Origin: Campylobacter concisus
GTDB taxonomy: Bacteria; Campylobacterota; Campylobacteria; Campylobacterales; Campylobacteraceae
Reading direction: 5' to 3'
DNA: 64,000 nucleotides
Assembly (NCBI RefSeq): GCF_003048615.2
Contig: NZ_CP049263.1
Coordinates: 372,001 to 436,000, forward strand
Shown here: one piece after another, positions 53,731 to 62,507 of the stretch
Numbering within the stretch: the first letter of the stretch is position 1
Layout of the letters: every line of letters begins with the position of its first letter
Made by a program: the position numbers and the translations under genes
Notes under the pieces: model-generated
The model's database searches: none
What the model was told of the DNA's origin: nothing
What the model saw: the letters and a program-made list of their open reading frames with translations, nothing else

Positions 53731-55011
53731 ATGTTAGTTGCTGCACAATGTATTATGGTATTAACACTGCTATTGATGATAAGTGGTAAAACTCCACTAT
53801 ACACAACCGCAATAGTTGGGTCAGCTATTAGTACGCTTGTGGCCGGTTTTCCTATTACTGGAGGCAAAGGTGTGATATCTTTGATGTCTTTAGTAAATGG
53901 TGGACTAAACCCTGTAATAGCTGATATGACAGGTATTTTGATGTTTATAGGTGTCATGCAGGCAAGTGGCTTTTTGGATGTTATAATTCGCAACATAGTA
54001 AAACTTGGTAACAAGCTAGGCGGTGGTGCTGGTGTTGCTACTGCTGGCGGTATAGCTGCAGGTGTCATAGGCATGCTTACTGGTTTTACTCAACCTGCAA
54101 TTACAGCTGTTATCACAGGAACAGCATCTACTAAACTAGGTGTAGATCCACACAGATCAGCAGGTATACATGGACACGCTGGCATACTTGGCAACTATGG
54201 TGGCTTTACTCACCCAACACAAGTTGCTGTCATAGCTGTTACAAATATAGGCTTTGGTCTTATAAATGTAATCGGCACCCTAGTTTCTCTTTGTGTTTTT
54301 GCATGCGCGCTATTTAGGCTAAGAAGAATGCAAAAAAGAGAAGGAGTTTCTATTTCTAAAGAAGAGATGGAAAGAATTTCAAAGGAATTTGAAATAAATA
54401 ACAGCGGAATTCCTGCATGGAAAGCATTTTTGCCTTTTGTAATGCTATTTGCAGGATTTATATTGGGCTATCCAGTATTTATAGTAGGCATAGCAAGTGC
54501 TATTTTTACGATGCTGTTATCTGCTTTAAGCTTGCAAGAGGGTGAACATAATATGCTCGAAGGAGTTAGCAAAATAGCAACCCCATTAGTTGCAACAATA
54601 GGCTTTTTGTTTATGAGCGGCGTTATTAAACAAATAGGGCTAGCTGCAGTTATCGGAGATATCTTTACACCTATGCTTACCCATGCTCCGCTTCAAAGTA
54701 TGCTTTTGGTCTCTGCACTGGCAGGACTAGTCACACAAAGTAATGCAGCATCAGTGGCCATAACCATACCATTTTTGCAAGCTGCTCTTTCGCTGGGTAC
54801 GGCAAGCCCACTATCTCTAGCTGTCATGGCCGCTGGTGGTAGTGCTATGTTGCAATATTATCTTACAGGTGGTCCAGTCGCTGCTCTTGCGACAGTTATC
54901 CCTGTTATTCCAAATTCTGAACTTAAAGCTGCAAATAAATTTCAACGTCCAAATATGTTGTTTGGTTTAGTAATATTGTTTATTTTGTCATTTGTTTTCT
55001 CTATTTTTTAA
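53731..55011 (+). CDS. Ion-transporter-superfamily permease, GntP/DcuC-like
   Basis: 426 residues from the ATG at 53731, which has AAAGGAG 8 bases upstream; the ATG at 53713 would add a charged hexapeptide that covers that site. About 11-12 hydrophobic helices in two halves, with conserved loops GFTQPAITAVITGT and LVTQSNAASVAITIP in equivalent positions, typical of secondary acid carriers. Exact family is uncertain. Next to asparaginase it probably imports asparagine, aspartate or a related acid. Confidence 0.75.
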   Translation: MLVAAQCIMVLTLLLMISGKTPLYTTAIVGSAISTLVAGFPITGGKGVISLMSLVNGGLNPVIADMTGILMFIGVMQASGFLDVIIRNIVKLGNKLGGGAGVATAGGIAAGVIGMLTGFTQPAITAVITGTASTKLGVDPHRSAGIHGHAGILGNYGGFTHPTQVAVIAVTNIGFGLINVIGTLVSLCVFACALFRLRRMQKREGVSISKEEMERISKEFEINNSGIPAWKAFLPFVMLFAGFILGYPVFIVGIASAIFTMLLSALSLQEGEHNMLEGVSKIATPLVATIGFLFMSGVIKQIGLAAVIGDIFTPMLTHAPLQSMLLVSALAGLVTQSNAASVAITIPFLQAALSLGTASPLSLAVMAAGGSAMLQYYLTGGPVAALATVIPVIPNSELKAANKFQRPNMLFGLVILFILSFVFSIF

Positions 55012-55018
55012 TTCGATT

Positions 55019-55044
55019 ATGAGCTATCATTTTTGATAGCTCAT
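55019..55044 (+). terminator. Terminator of the transporter gene
   Basis: Eleven-base-pair perfect stem ATGAGCTATCA / TGATAGCTCAT around TTTT, followed by TTATACTAT. Lies 7 bases after the stop. Confidence 0.75.
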
Positions 55045-55121
55045 TTATACTATGTGACATTTTACTTTATATAATTTAAAGTATTAGATTTATTAAATTT
55101 TTGAAAATATTTTGAAAAAAT

Positions 55122-55197
55122 ATAACTATTTTATAACTAAAATAACTATTTTATGGTACTAGAGTACAATACACACCACCTTTAAAAGTGATATAAT
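55122..55197 (+). promoter_or_regulatory. Promoter region of the adhesin gene with a 20-base-spaced direct repeat
   Basis: ATAACTATTTTA occurs at 55122-55133 and again at 55142-55153, a spacing of 20 bases (two helical turns), as expected for a response-regulator-type binding site. Downstream, TGATATAAT (55189-55197) is an extended -10 box 53 bases before the start codon. Confidence 0.45.
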
Positions 55198-55249
55198 TTT
55201 CTTATAAAAAATGTAACGATGTGACAAAAATAAAGTTAAAGGTAATGTT

Positions 55250-58200
55250 ATGGCTAATGAAGTTGCAATAGTAAAAAGTATAATCGGTGGCGCAAAAGCT
55301 ATAAATAGATTTGGCGAGTCAAGAGAACTTCGCGTTGGTGAAATAGTCTATGTGGGTGAGAAGATAGTAACTGACAGTGATAGTTCAAAAGTAACGATAG
55401 CTAAACCAGATGGCAAAGATATAAATCTAATAGGTAAAGATAGTTTAAATTTAAATGAAACTACTTTAGGAGACGATCTAGTAGATGATAAAAAAATAGC
55501 AAGTATAGACGAGCTACAAAAAGCTATTTTAAATGGTAAAGATTTGAATGCACTTGAAGAAACTGCTGCTGGTGGTAATAATGGTGGAAGTGCCGGCGGA
55601 GATGGAGTTAGCCTAAGCTCTGTAAGTTTTGCAGAGGGCGGACATTATTCAAATATTAGTAGTGATTTTAGAAGCATAAATGACTCAAGTGTTTATCTGT
55701 TTCAAGGCGCTCCATCTAGCATTAGTGGAGCGAGTGCTGAAAATACAATTCAAGAAACAGCATCAACTCTAGATGTTTCAGGTGGTATAGAAATTCCATC
55801 ATCATTTTATGATGACAGCATCTCTAGTGGATATTTTTCAAATTTAGGGATAGCTGCACACAATGCATGGCTAAGTAGTCCTGAAGCCTCTGCTCAGATA
55901 GATGATATGAAAGAGCAAATGAGAGCTGTTTTTGAAAGTATCAAAAAACCTTATCCTCACCATATGGAAAATGCTTTTACACATGATCAAATAGAAAATT
56001 TATTAAACGAATATACTGATATAAAAACTGCAAAAACACCAGTTGATGACTCACATAGTGCTGATCTAACAAATGCGAATAATCTCGCAAGACTTTTTGA
56101 TATTTTTGGTACACAAGTTAGTATAGGACAAAAGACAGTCGAGATTGACGGACATTCGTTTCAAAAAGCTATTATAAATTTGCCAGAAGATAGCATAGAA
56201 AAGATAGGCGATAGCGGCTGGGGAATAGTAAAAAATGCGGCTGGTGAAGCAGTAGCCATAATGCCAATAGGAGAAGTAAAGACTGGGCTAAAACTCGAAG
56301 TTGGAAATGGTGAGATAGTTAAAGAAAATTTGATCACAGACGTTCAAGAGAGGGTATGTGTTGTCTCTCACGGAGATAAGCAAAGGGTTTTTTATAGCGG
56401 AAATGAAGAGCAACAGGAATATTTACAAGAAATAGGAGCGCATACTATTCCAAATCCTCTTTTTGATCCAACAAACTTAATGTCTTATGAGCAGTCTACA
56501 ATCATGGTTGATAAAGATGGTAATAAAATAACTACAAATGATATATATAACAACAACGTAGTCCATCAAATAACGCCTTTAACTACTTTAAAGCTGCCAG
56601 CTTCTACTCTTGCAAATTTGAAGATATTTGGCAGTGATGGTGACGATACATTAGTTTTAAACGGCGTAACTGTAAAATCAGTGTACGGTGGCTCAGGGGC
56701 TGATAATATAACTATCAATAATTCTACTATTACAGAGTACATTTCAGGAGATGCCGGAAACGACAATATTACAGTAACAAATTCTACTATCAATGGAAAA
56801 ACTATCACAAATAGCGATGGCTCATCATTACATGAAGCGATCACTGGAAATAGTGGAGAAGATACAATAATCGTAAAGAACTCTGTAATAACAGGCGATA
56901 TAAACGCTGGAATAGATAATGATAAAGTTGTAATACAAGAAGGTAGTGTAGTAAATGGCAATGTAAAGGGTGAAGAAGGTAATGACTATCTAGTTGTAAA
57001 TTCTTCAAATGTCACTGGCAATATAGATGCCGGAGAATCGTCTAATAGTGGCGTAATAGGGCATGTTGATGTAAGTAACCATACGCGATATGAGGATAGG
57101 ATAAGTATAGGCTCTATTTATTATGCTGATCCTATCTTAGAAGTTGGTGGTGATGTAGTTCTTGGAGGACAAGGTGGAATAAGCATAGGAAAAGCTCACG
57201 TAAAAGGAAATGTTGTGGCTAATGGCACCTCAAATCAAAGTGCAGATATAATGATAGATGGAAATTCTGAAGTTGATGGAAATGTTATAGGTGGGCACGG
57301 AAAAGATTTTATCAATATTAGAGGATACTCTGACGGAACTAAAGACGCCATAATCCATGGCAAAGTCGATGCCAGAGAAGGTGATGACAGGATAGATGTT
57401 GCATGGGCTCATGTGGAAGGTTCGGTTGAAGGAGGTGAAGGAGACGATCTATATATTACTGGAGCTTATAATGAGCCAAGAAGTAACGCCTCTACAATAG
57501 GAGAAGTAAAAGATATCAGTGGTAAAAGTGATTTCAGGGTATATGGAGGTATTACGATAGATAAGGGTTTGGAGTTTAATGGAGATACCTCCATAGAGGT
57601 AATAGGAGGGGGAAAAATCACATCAGATATAAATTTAGATCATAATAACATCATTACAGTTAGTGGTAGTGGCTCTAAAATAACTGGCGATATAAATTTT
57701 AGTGGTAATGGCGATCAATTTGTAAAAGTATCTGATGGTGCTGAAGCTGGAACTATAAATTTATCTAACGGGCACAATGAAGTTATGGTAGGTGCTGAGT
57801 ATAATTATCCAAATAATACTTCTATTATAGATACAATAAATGGCAGCGATGGAGTTGATTCTATCAAAGTATTTAGTAAAGGCAATATAAAAAATTTAAA
57901 TATTCAAGATGGGCATAATGATGATACAGTATCCATATTTAGTTCTGAGATAACATATAGTAATGGCACCGGGATTACTAATGCTTCAGGTACGATAACA
58001 AATTTTAATAAAGACAGCGGAGACAATATTATACATGGTAAAATCGTAACGGATGCTAACTCTAAGAGCCACGTAGTTATAGATAGCTCGGACGACAGTA
58101 CTATAAATCTATCAAATTTAATGGAGCATAGCGTAAATCAGAACTACACAGGTGTTTTTAATAATACATATAACACAGTAGATATATCTGGTATAAATAA

Positions 58201-58468
58201 CGCCAAATTAAACATAAATATATCAGATGTGTTAAATGTTGCAAAATATAACAATGGCAATGATGATATAACTACCATGCTGCACATCAAAAGTGGCTCT
58301 GATGATCAAATAACACTTGAAAATAGTGGAACTAAAAATAATTGGAGAGAGACTACAAGTGATAGTGATGTCGGCTATAAGACATATACAGCAGAACAAG
58401 ACTACAATGATACTACATATTCTGTAATTATAAAGGTTGATGATACGGCTAATTTAACTATTGTGTAG
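55250..58468 (+). CDS. Large RTX-like surface protein with LapA-type retention module
   Basis: 1072 residues, acidic, rich in Asn, Gly, Ser, without signal peptide. Residues 1-100 form a retention module (VAIVKSIIGGAKAINRFGES, LRVGEIVYVGEKIVT, NLIGKDSLNL), followed by TAAG at 105-108, the sequence cut by LapG proteases in LapA, then a Gly-rich linker. Residues about 460-870 hold parallel-beta repeats with RTX-like units (GSDGDDTLVLNG, GGSGADNITI, GDAGNDNITV). The end is hydrophobic (VDDTANLTIV), as in type I secretion substrates. No secretion ABC transporter, LapG or LapD gene lies beside it. Confidence 0.8.
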   Translation: MANEVAIVKSIIGGAKAINRFGESRELRVGEIVYVGEKIVTDSDSSKVTIAKPDGKDINLIGKDSLNLNETTLGDDLVDDKKIASIDELQKAILNGKDLNALEETAAGGNNGGSAGGDGVSLSSVSFAEGGHYSNISSDFRSINDSSVYLFQGAPSSISGASAENTIQETASTLDVSGGIEIPSSFYDDSISSGYFSNLGIAAHNAWLSSPEASAQIDDMKEQMRAVFESIKKPYPHHMENAFTHDQIENLLNEYTDIKTAKTPVDDSHSADLTNANNLARLFDIFGTQVSIGQKTVEIDGHSFQKAIINLPEDSIEKIGDSGWGIVKNAAGEAVAIMPIGEVKTGLKLEVGNGEIVKENLITDVQERVCVVSHGDKQRVFYSGNEEQQEYLQEIGAHTIPNPLFDPTNLMSYEQSTIMVDKDGNKITTNDIYNNNVVHQITPLTTLKLPASTLANLKIFGSDGDDTLVLNGVTVKSVYGGSGADNITINNSTITEYISGDAGNDNITVTNSTINGKTITNSDGSSLHEAITGNSGEDTIIVKNSVITGDINAGIDNDKVVIQEGSVVNGNVKGEEGNDYLVVNSSNVTGNIDAGESSNSGVIGHVDVSNHTRYEDRISIGSIYYADPILEVGGDVVLGGQGGISIGKAHVKGNVVANGTSNQSADIMIDGNSEVDGNVIGGHGKDFINIRGYSDGTKDAIIHGKVDAREGDDRIDVAWAHVEGSVEGGEGDDLYITGAYNEPRSNASTIGEVKDISGKSDFRVYGGITIDKGLEFNGDTSIEVIGGGKITSDINLDHNNIITVSGSGSKITGDINFSGNGDQFVKVSDGAEAGTINLSNGHNEVMVGAEYNYPNNTSIIDTINGSDGVDSIKVFSKGNIKNLNIQDGHNDDTVSIFSSEITYSNGTGITNASGTITNFNKDSGDNIIHGKIVTDANSKSHVVIDSSDDSTINLSNLMEHSVNQNYTGVFNNTYNTVDISGINNAKLNINISDVLNVAKYNNGNDDITTMLHIKSGSDDQITLENSGTKNNWRETTSDSDVGYKTYTAEQDYNDTTYSVIIKVDDTANLTIV

Positions 58469-58474
58469 TTTTTT

Positions 58475-58504
58475 AATTCCACTATGAGAAATCGTAGTGG
58501 AATT
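58475..58504 (+). terminator. Terminator of the adhesin gene
   Basis: AATTCCACTA (58475-58484) pairs perfectly with TAGTGGAATT (58495-58504), loop of 10 bases, 6 bases after the stop codon. The T run after it is weak (CTCTAAGAATATCTTTTT), but a T run before it could serve the opposite strand. Confidence 0.65.
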
Positions 58505-58718
58505 CTCTAAGAATATCTTTTTATATCAATATTAAAAAAATAAGAAAATTTTGTAGTGATGTTTTTTATATTTTATTGTTTAGCCATCAATAATCGTTTT
58601 TATAAAATAACTACCACATCCCAAAATGATTAAGATAGATCATTAAATGGCACCAATACGACATATATACAAGTCTGAAGACTTTCTAAGACCGATAAAA
58701 TGAGGATTTATGAAGAAA

Positions 58719-58794
58719 TGGTGGTTAGAGGCAGAATCGAACTGCCGACACGCAGATTTTCAGTCTGCTGCTCTACCGACTGAGCTATCCAACC
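58719..58794 (-). tRNA. tRNA-Phe (GAA)
   Basis: Read on the minus strand, a 76-base cloverleaf: acceptor GGTTGGA / TCTAACC, D arm GCTCAGTCGGTAGAGC, anticodon arm with GAA in CAGACTGAAAATCTG, T arm GGCAGTTCGATTCTGCC and an encoded CCA end. The isolated gene lies between the adhesin and tonB. Confidence 0.97.
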
Positions 58795-58907
58795 ACCTTA
58801 ATAAAAGAAATTGGATTATACATTTTAATTATTTAAAACAAGTTTAAAATTGATCTTTATATAACAAAAAGTAATTTACGAAGTCATAAATTTATTGTCA
58901 TATAAAT

Positions 58908-58936
58908 AAAGCCACAAAGATAAAATTTGTGACTTT
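58908..58936 (-). terminator. Terminator of exbB-exbD-tonB
   Basis: On the minus strand AAAGTCACAAA pairs with TTTGTGGCTTT (one G-T pair) around a 7-base loop, followed by TATTTATATG. The stem begins within the tonB stop codon. Confidence 0.65.
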
Positions 58937-59735
58937 ATTTTAGTGTAAATGCTATAGGAAAGCGAAGATAGCGAGCTTCTTTTGGCTTTGGAAACTCAGA
59001 GCTTGCTTTTTTGACATTTTCTAAAGCGCCGTTGTCAAGCGACTCAAAGCCTGAACTTTTAGTAACCTTTAGCTCGTCTATGCTGCCATCCGTTTTAAGC
59101 AAAAATCTAACTTCAACAACGCCTTGATGCTTCATCCTTCTAGCGTTGTTTGGGTAGCTTTTATGCTTTTTCACAGCTGCTATGACCTTGCTAAAGTCCT
59201 CATCGCTTTGTGCGTTTGATAAATTTAGCTCTTGCGCTACTTTTTGAGCTGGAGCTGCGGCGATAGATTTGTTATTTGCTGGTAAATTTGAATTTACAGC
59301 AGGTGCTGGGGTCGCGGTAGGAGCTGGCGCAGTGATATCAGGTTTTGGCTCCACCTTTGGCTCGATTTTAGGCTCAGGGCGAGGCTCAGGCTTTGGCAGT
59401 GGCTTTTTCTCCACCTTTTTTGGCTCAGGTTTTGGTAGTGGCTTTGGCTCTACCTTTGGCTCAGGCTTAGGCTCTGGCTTTGGTGGCTCTGGCGGTGGCG
59501 GAGGAGCTGGGGGTGTTGGCTCTGGGATCATCACTTGTTCGCTTATCTGCGGAGCCGTAGTTTGCGGCACTGGGGTGAATGAATTTAGAGCTATTTTTAT
59601 AGGTTTTTGCTCGCCTATCTTTATCTCACTAAAATTATGTGAAAGCAAGAAATAAGCAGCTGCCACGTGCACTATCGCTGATACCGCTAGGCCACTATAG
59701 TTTGAAATTTTACTCAGAGATTGTTTGGATTGCAA
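58935..59735 (-). CDS. tonB: TonB-family energy transducer
   Basis: 266 residues. One N-terminal helix (AVSAIVHVAAAYFLL), a long Pro-Glu-Lys rigid spacer (about 68-135, PEP/PKPEPK repeats) and a C-terminal TonB domain (NARRMKHQGVVEVRFLLKTDG, LKVTKSSGFESLDNGAL). It couples the proton motive force to outer-membrane receptors. TTG start with AAAGG upstream, overlapping exbD by 26 bases. Confidence 0.94.
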   Translation of the reverse strand: MQSKQSLSKISNYSGLAVSAIVHVAAAYFLLSHNFSEIKIGEQKPIKIALNSFTPVPQTTAPQISEQVMIPEPTPPAPPPPPEPPKPEPKPEPKVEPKPLPKPEPKKVEKKPLPKPEPRPEPKIEPKVEPKPDITAPAPTATPAPAVNSNLPANNKSIAAAPAQKVAQELNLSNAQSDEDFSKVIAAVKKHKSYPNNARRMKHQGVVEVRFLLKTDGSIDELKVTKSSGFESLDNGALENVKKASSEFPKPKEARYLRFPIAFTLK

Positions 59736-60093
59736 AGTTTTCGTGACCTTTTTCTTTTAAGATATCAATTACTTTGACAAAGCTGTCAAATTTAGCGTTT
59801 TTATCGCTTTTTAGCTCGATTAAGGTTTTTATATCCACAGCATTTAGCTTATCTTTTAGCTCATCTTCTGAAATTTCTGCATCATCTATAAAAAATTTAT
59901 TATCTTTATCGATAACGACACTCACTTTTTTCTCATCCTCTTTATCCTGCTGTGCGCTTTTGGCGCTTGGTAGATCAACTGCGATCTTGCCCTGAGCGAT
60001 GAAGGTCGAGATGCTTAACACGATGGCTAGCAAAACGAGCATGATATCGATAAATGGGACGATATTTAGCCCATCTTTTTTATTTAGACGCAT
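59710..60093 (-). CDS. exbD: Biopolymer transport protein ExbD
   Basis: 127 residues with the single helix NIVPFIDIMLVLLAIVLS carrying the essential Asp of the family (FIDIMLVLL), then a periplasmic domain. Overlaps exbB by 14 bases. Forms the proton-driven motor with ExbB for TonB. Confidence 0.95.
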   Translation of the reverse strand: MRLNKKDGLNIVPFIDIMLVLLAIVLSISTFIAQGKIAVDLPSAKSAQQDKEDEKKVSVVIDKDNKFFIDDAEISEDELKDKLNAVDIKTLIELKSDKNAKFDSFVKVIDILKEKGHENFAIQTISE

Positions 60094-60508
60094 TTTGAGC
60101 CTTGTATCTGTTTATTATGACATCGACTTTTCTAACAAAGCCATTGTAGATCATAAGCGTTGGGATCGCCACAAGTAGGCCAAATGCGGTCGCTTTTAGC
60201 GCCAAAGATAGACCGATCATGATACTTTTTGTATCGATGCCGCCAGCCATGCCCATGTCGTAAAATGTGATCATGATGCCAGCAACTGTGCCAAGAAGTC
60301 CGATATATGGGGCATTTGAGTAGATGATGTAAAGTGTGGTTAAATTTTTTGTTAGCGCCTCATCGAGCTTTCCGATGTTTTTGTAGCCATTTATATCAAC
60401 ACGTGAGTAAAAAATGATACGCTCGATCGTATACCAAAGCACAAAAAAGCTCATGACGCCCAAAATACCGATGATTATATAGTCAATGTTGTGTTTTAAA
60501 AGTTCCAT
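60080..60508 (-). CDS. exbB: Biopolymer transport protein ExbB
   Basis: 142 residues from the ATG at 60508, which follows AAGAGG; the longer frame from 60592 reads through the promoter palindrome and gives an implausible Tyr/Asn-rich start. Three helices; APYIGLLGTVAGIMITFYDMG and GLSLALKATAFGLLVAIPTLM are the MotA/TolQ/ExbB motifs. Shorter than E. coli ExbB, as in other Campylobacter. Confidence 0.93.
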   Translation of the reverse strand: MELLKHNIDYIIIGILGVMSFFVLWYTIERIIFYSRVDINGYKNIGKLDEALTKNLTTLYIIYSNAPYIGLLGTVAGIMITFYDMGMAGGIDTKSIMIGLSLALKATAFGLLVAIPTLMIYNGFVRKVDVIINRYKAQNASK

Positions 60509-60538
60509 AATGCCTCTTAATTTTAAAATTTGAGCGTA

Positions 60539-60578
60539 ATTATAACTATATTGATAGTTAATGTCAATATAGTTATAA
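60539..60578 (-). promoter_or_regulatory. exbB promoter embedded in a perfect inverted repeat
   Basis: TTATAACTATATTGA (60540-60554) and TCAATATAGTTATAA (60564-60578) form a 15-base perfect inverted repeat with a 9-base spacer. On the minus strand it contains TTGACA (60562-60567) and TATAAT (60539-60544) separated by 17 bases, a consensus sigma-70 promoter pointing at exbB. A repressor bound here would block the promoter. Fur is a reasonable guess for exbBD-tonB, but the arms do not match the GATAAT-type Fur box well. Confidence 0.8.
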
Positions 60579-60741
60579 GAAAAATAATACATTTTTATTG
60601 TTAAAAGTTCGGTTTTGAAGTTTTTTATTGTTAAATAAAATCGTTATTAAACAAAATATTAAAATATACATATCTTTTTTAATTAGTATTTAATTTTAAT
60701 ATTTATATACTCCGCGTGTAATTTTTGAAAAGGGAGAAATC

Positions 60742-62421
60742 ATGGAATTTCTTACAAGTTTGTCTGAGAGTACGCAGTTTTTCTTACAATTGATTGTCGT
60801 GCTCGGCTGTTTGTTCTACGGAGCAAAAAAAGGTGGTATGGCACTTGGTGTCCTTGGTGGCATCGGTCTTGTTATTTTGGTATTTGCATTTGATTTAAAA
60901 CCAGGTAAGCCTGCTATTGATGTTATATTAACTATTCTTGCAGTTGTTGTAGCAAGTGCTACACTTCAAGCAGCTGGTGGTCTTGATGTTATGCTTCAGA
61001 TCGCTGAAAGAGCGCTTAGAAAACATCCAAAAACAGTTTGTTATCTTGCGCCTATTTGTGGCTGGACACTAACAGTGCTTTGCGGTACAGGTCACACAGT
61101 TTATACACTTTTACCGATCATCTATGACGTATCAATGAAAAGTGGTATCCGTCCAGAACGTCCGATGGCAGCTACTACGATCTCATCACAACTTGCTATT
61201 ATCGCAAGTCCAGTTTCAGTTGCTGGTGTATCTATGGTTGCTGTTCTTCTTGGTACTGGCACAGTTCATATTGAGGGCTTTACAAGCTATGTTGATCTAT
61301 TAAAAGTTACCATTCCTTCTACATTTTTGGGTGTGCTTTGCATAGGAACTTACTCAGTATTTAGAGGTAAAGATCTTGATAAAGATCCAGAATTCCAAGC
61401 AAAAATAGCTGATCCAGAGCAAAGAAAATATATATATGGTTCTGATGAGGCACATTCATTAATCGGTGTGCATTTGCCAAAAAAACAATGGAATGTTATG
61501 TGGATATTCCTAGCTACAATCGCTGTTGTTGCGGTTTTGGGTTATTACAAACAACTTCGCCCAAGCTGGACAAGTGACGTTCCTGGTAAATCAATAGAAA
61601 TAATCGTAGATAAAAAAACAGTTAAAAACATCACTGTTAAAGACGGACAAGTTGTTTCTATGGTTGGAGATAGCAAGATCGTTTCAAACGTAAAAGACAA
61701 CAAAGTAAAAGACGCTACTAAATTTACAAGCGTTCAAGTGCTAGATAAAGACAATAAAGTAACACAAAGCATTGTTTCAAACGGCGCTGATGTTGTTATC
61801 ACTGCAGGAGATAAAAGCGAAACTATCGCAAATGCGAGCATTGTAGTAAAAGATACTATGAAAAAGACTGCGCCACTTGGCATGGTTGATACGATCCAAA
61901 TTTTCATGCTTTTAGCAGCATCTATCATGATGATCTACTCAGGCATTAAAGCAGCCAAAATTGGTCAAAATGAAATTTTCCACAGCGGCATGGTTGCACT
62001 TGTTGCGATTTATGGCATTAGCTGGATGGCTGAGACAATGTTCCACTCACACATTGATATGCTTAAAGGCTCACTTGGCGAGGTTATGAAAGCATATCCT
62101 TGGATGTATATCATAGTTGGTATGCTTATATCAAAATTCCTAAACTCTCAAGCTGCTGCAGCTGCTACATTTGTGCCACTCGCTGTTCAAATAGGCGTTC
62201 ACCCAGGCGTTATTGTCGCGTTTGCTACTGCTTGCTATGGATACTTCATCCTTCCAACATATCCAAGCGACCTTGCAGCCGTGCAGTTTGACCGCTCAGG
62301 CACAACACATATTGGTAAATATGTAATCAATCACAGCTTTATCATCCCTGGCTTCATAGGTGTATTTAGCTCTTGTGCAGTTGGCTGGGTGCTAGCAAAT
62401 ATCTACGGATATCTTAACTAA
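60742..62421 (+). CDS. Anaerobic C4-dicarboxylate transporter, Dcu family, with extra domain
   Basis: 559 residues. Both halves match DcuA/Dcu[68 protein letters not shown] and, after the insert, [30 protein letters not shown]. Normal Dcu proteins are about 430-450 residues. The excess is a hydrophilic beta-rich insert (about 279-376) between QLRPSW and [14 protein letters not shown]. It exchanges fumarate, succinate, aspartate or malate under anaerobiosis. AGGGAG ribosome site; strong terminator after it. Confidence 0.9.
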   Translation: MEFLTSLSESTQFFLQLIVVLGCLFYGAKKGGMALGVLGGIGLVILVFAFDLKPGKPAIDVILTILAVVVASATLQAAGGLDVMLQIAERALRKHPKTVCYLAPICGWTLTVLCGTGHTVYTLLPIIYDVSMKSGIRPERPMAATTISSQLAIIASPVSVAGVSMVAVLLGTGTVHIEGFTSYVDLLKVTIPSTFLGVLCIGTYSVFRGKDLDKDPEFQAKIADPEQRKYIYGSDEAHSLIGVHLPKKQWNVMWIFLATIAVVAVLGYYKQLRPSWTSDVPGKSIEIIVDKKTVKNITVKDGQVVSMVGDSKIVSNVKDNKVKDATKFTSVQVLDKDNKVTQSIVSNGADVVITAGDKSETIANASIVVKDTMKKTAPLGMVDTIQIFMLLAASIMMIYSGIKAAKIGQNEIFHSGMVALVAIYGISWMAETMFHSHIDMLKGSLGEVMKAYPWMYIIVGMLISKFLNSQAAAAATFVPLAVQIGVHPGVIVAFATACYGYFILPTYPSDLAAVQFDRSGTTHIGKYVINHSFIIPGFIGVFSSCAVGWVLANIYGYLN

Positions 62422-62433
62422 GATTTTATTTCT

Positions 62434-62466
62434 GACAAGCTGTTCTAAAGGCAGCTTGTCTTTTTT
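62434..62466 (+). terminator. Terminator of the Dcu transporter gene
   Basis: GACAAGCTG (62434-62442) pairs perfectly with CAGCTTGTC (62452-62460), directly followed by TTTTTTCT. A textbook intrinsic terminator 12 bases after the stop. Confidence 0.92.
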
Positions 62467-62507
62467 CTACAAAATTTACTACTTTATAAAAATTTGGCTT
62501 AATGCTC

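Noticed and set aside
53697-54074. 125-residue minus-strand frame opposite the permease gene
   Set aside because: Low-complexity shadow of transmembrane coding sequence; covers the permease start and the divergent promoter.
59269-59655. Gly-rich 128-residue frame on the plus strand
   Set aside because: It is the antisense shadow of the Pro/Glu/Lys-repeat part of tonB; Pro codons read backwards give Gly.
60509-60592. N-terminal extension of exbB
   Set aside because: It would translate the promoter palindrome and gives a Tyr/Asn-rich sequence; the ATG at 60508 has AAGAGG before it.
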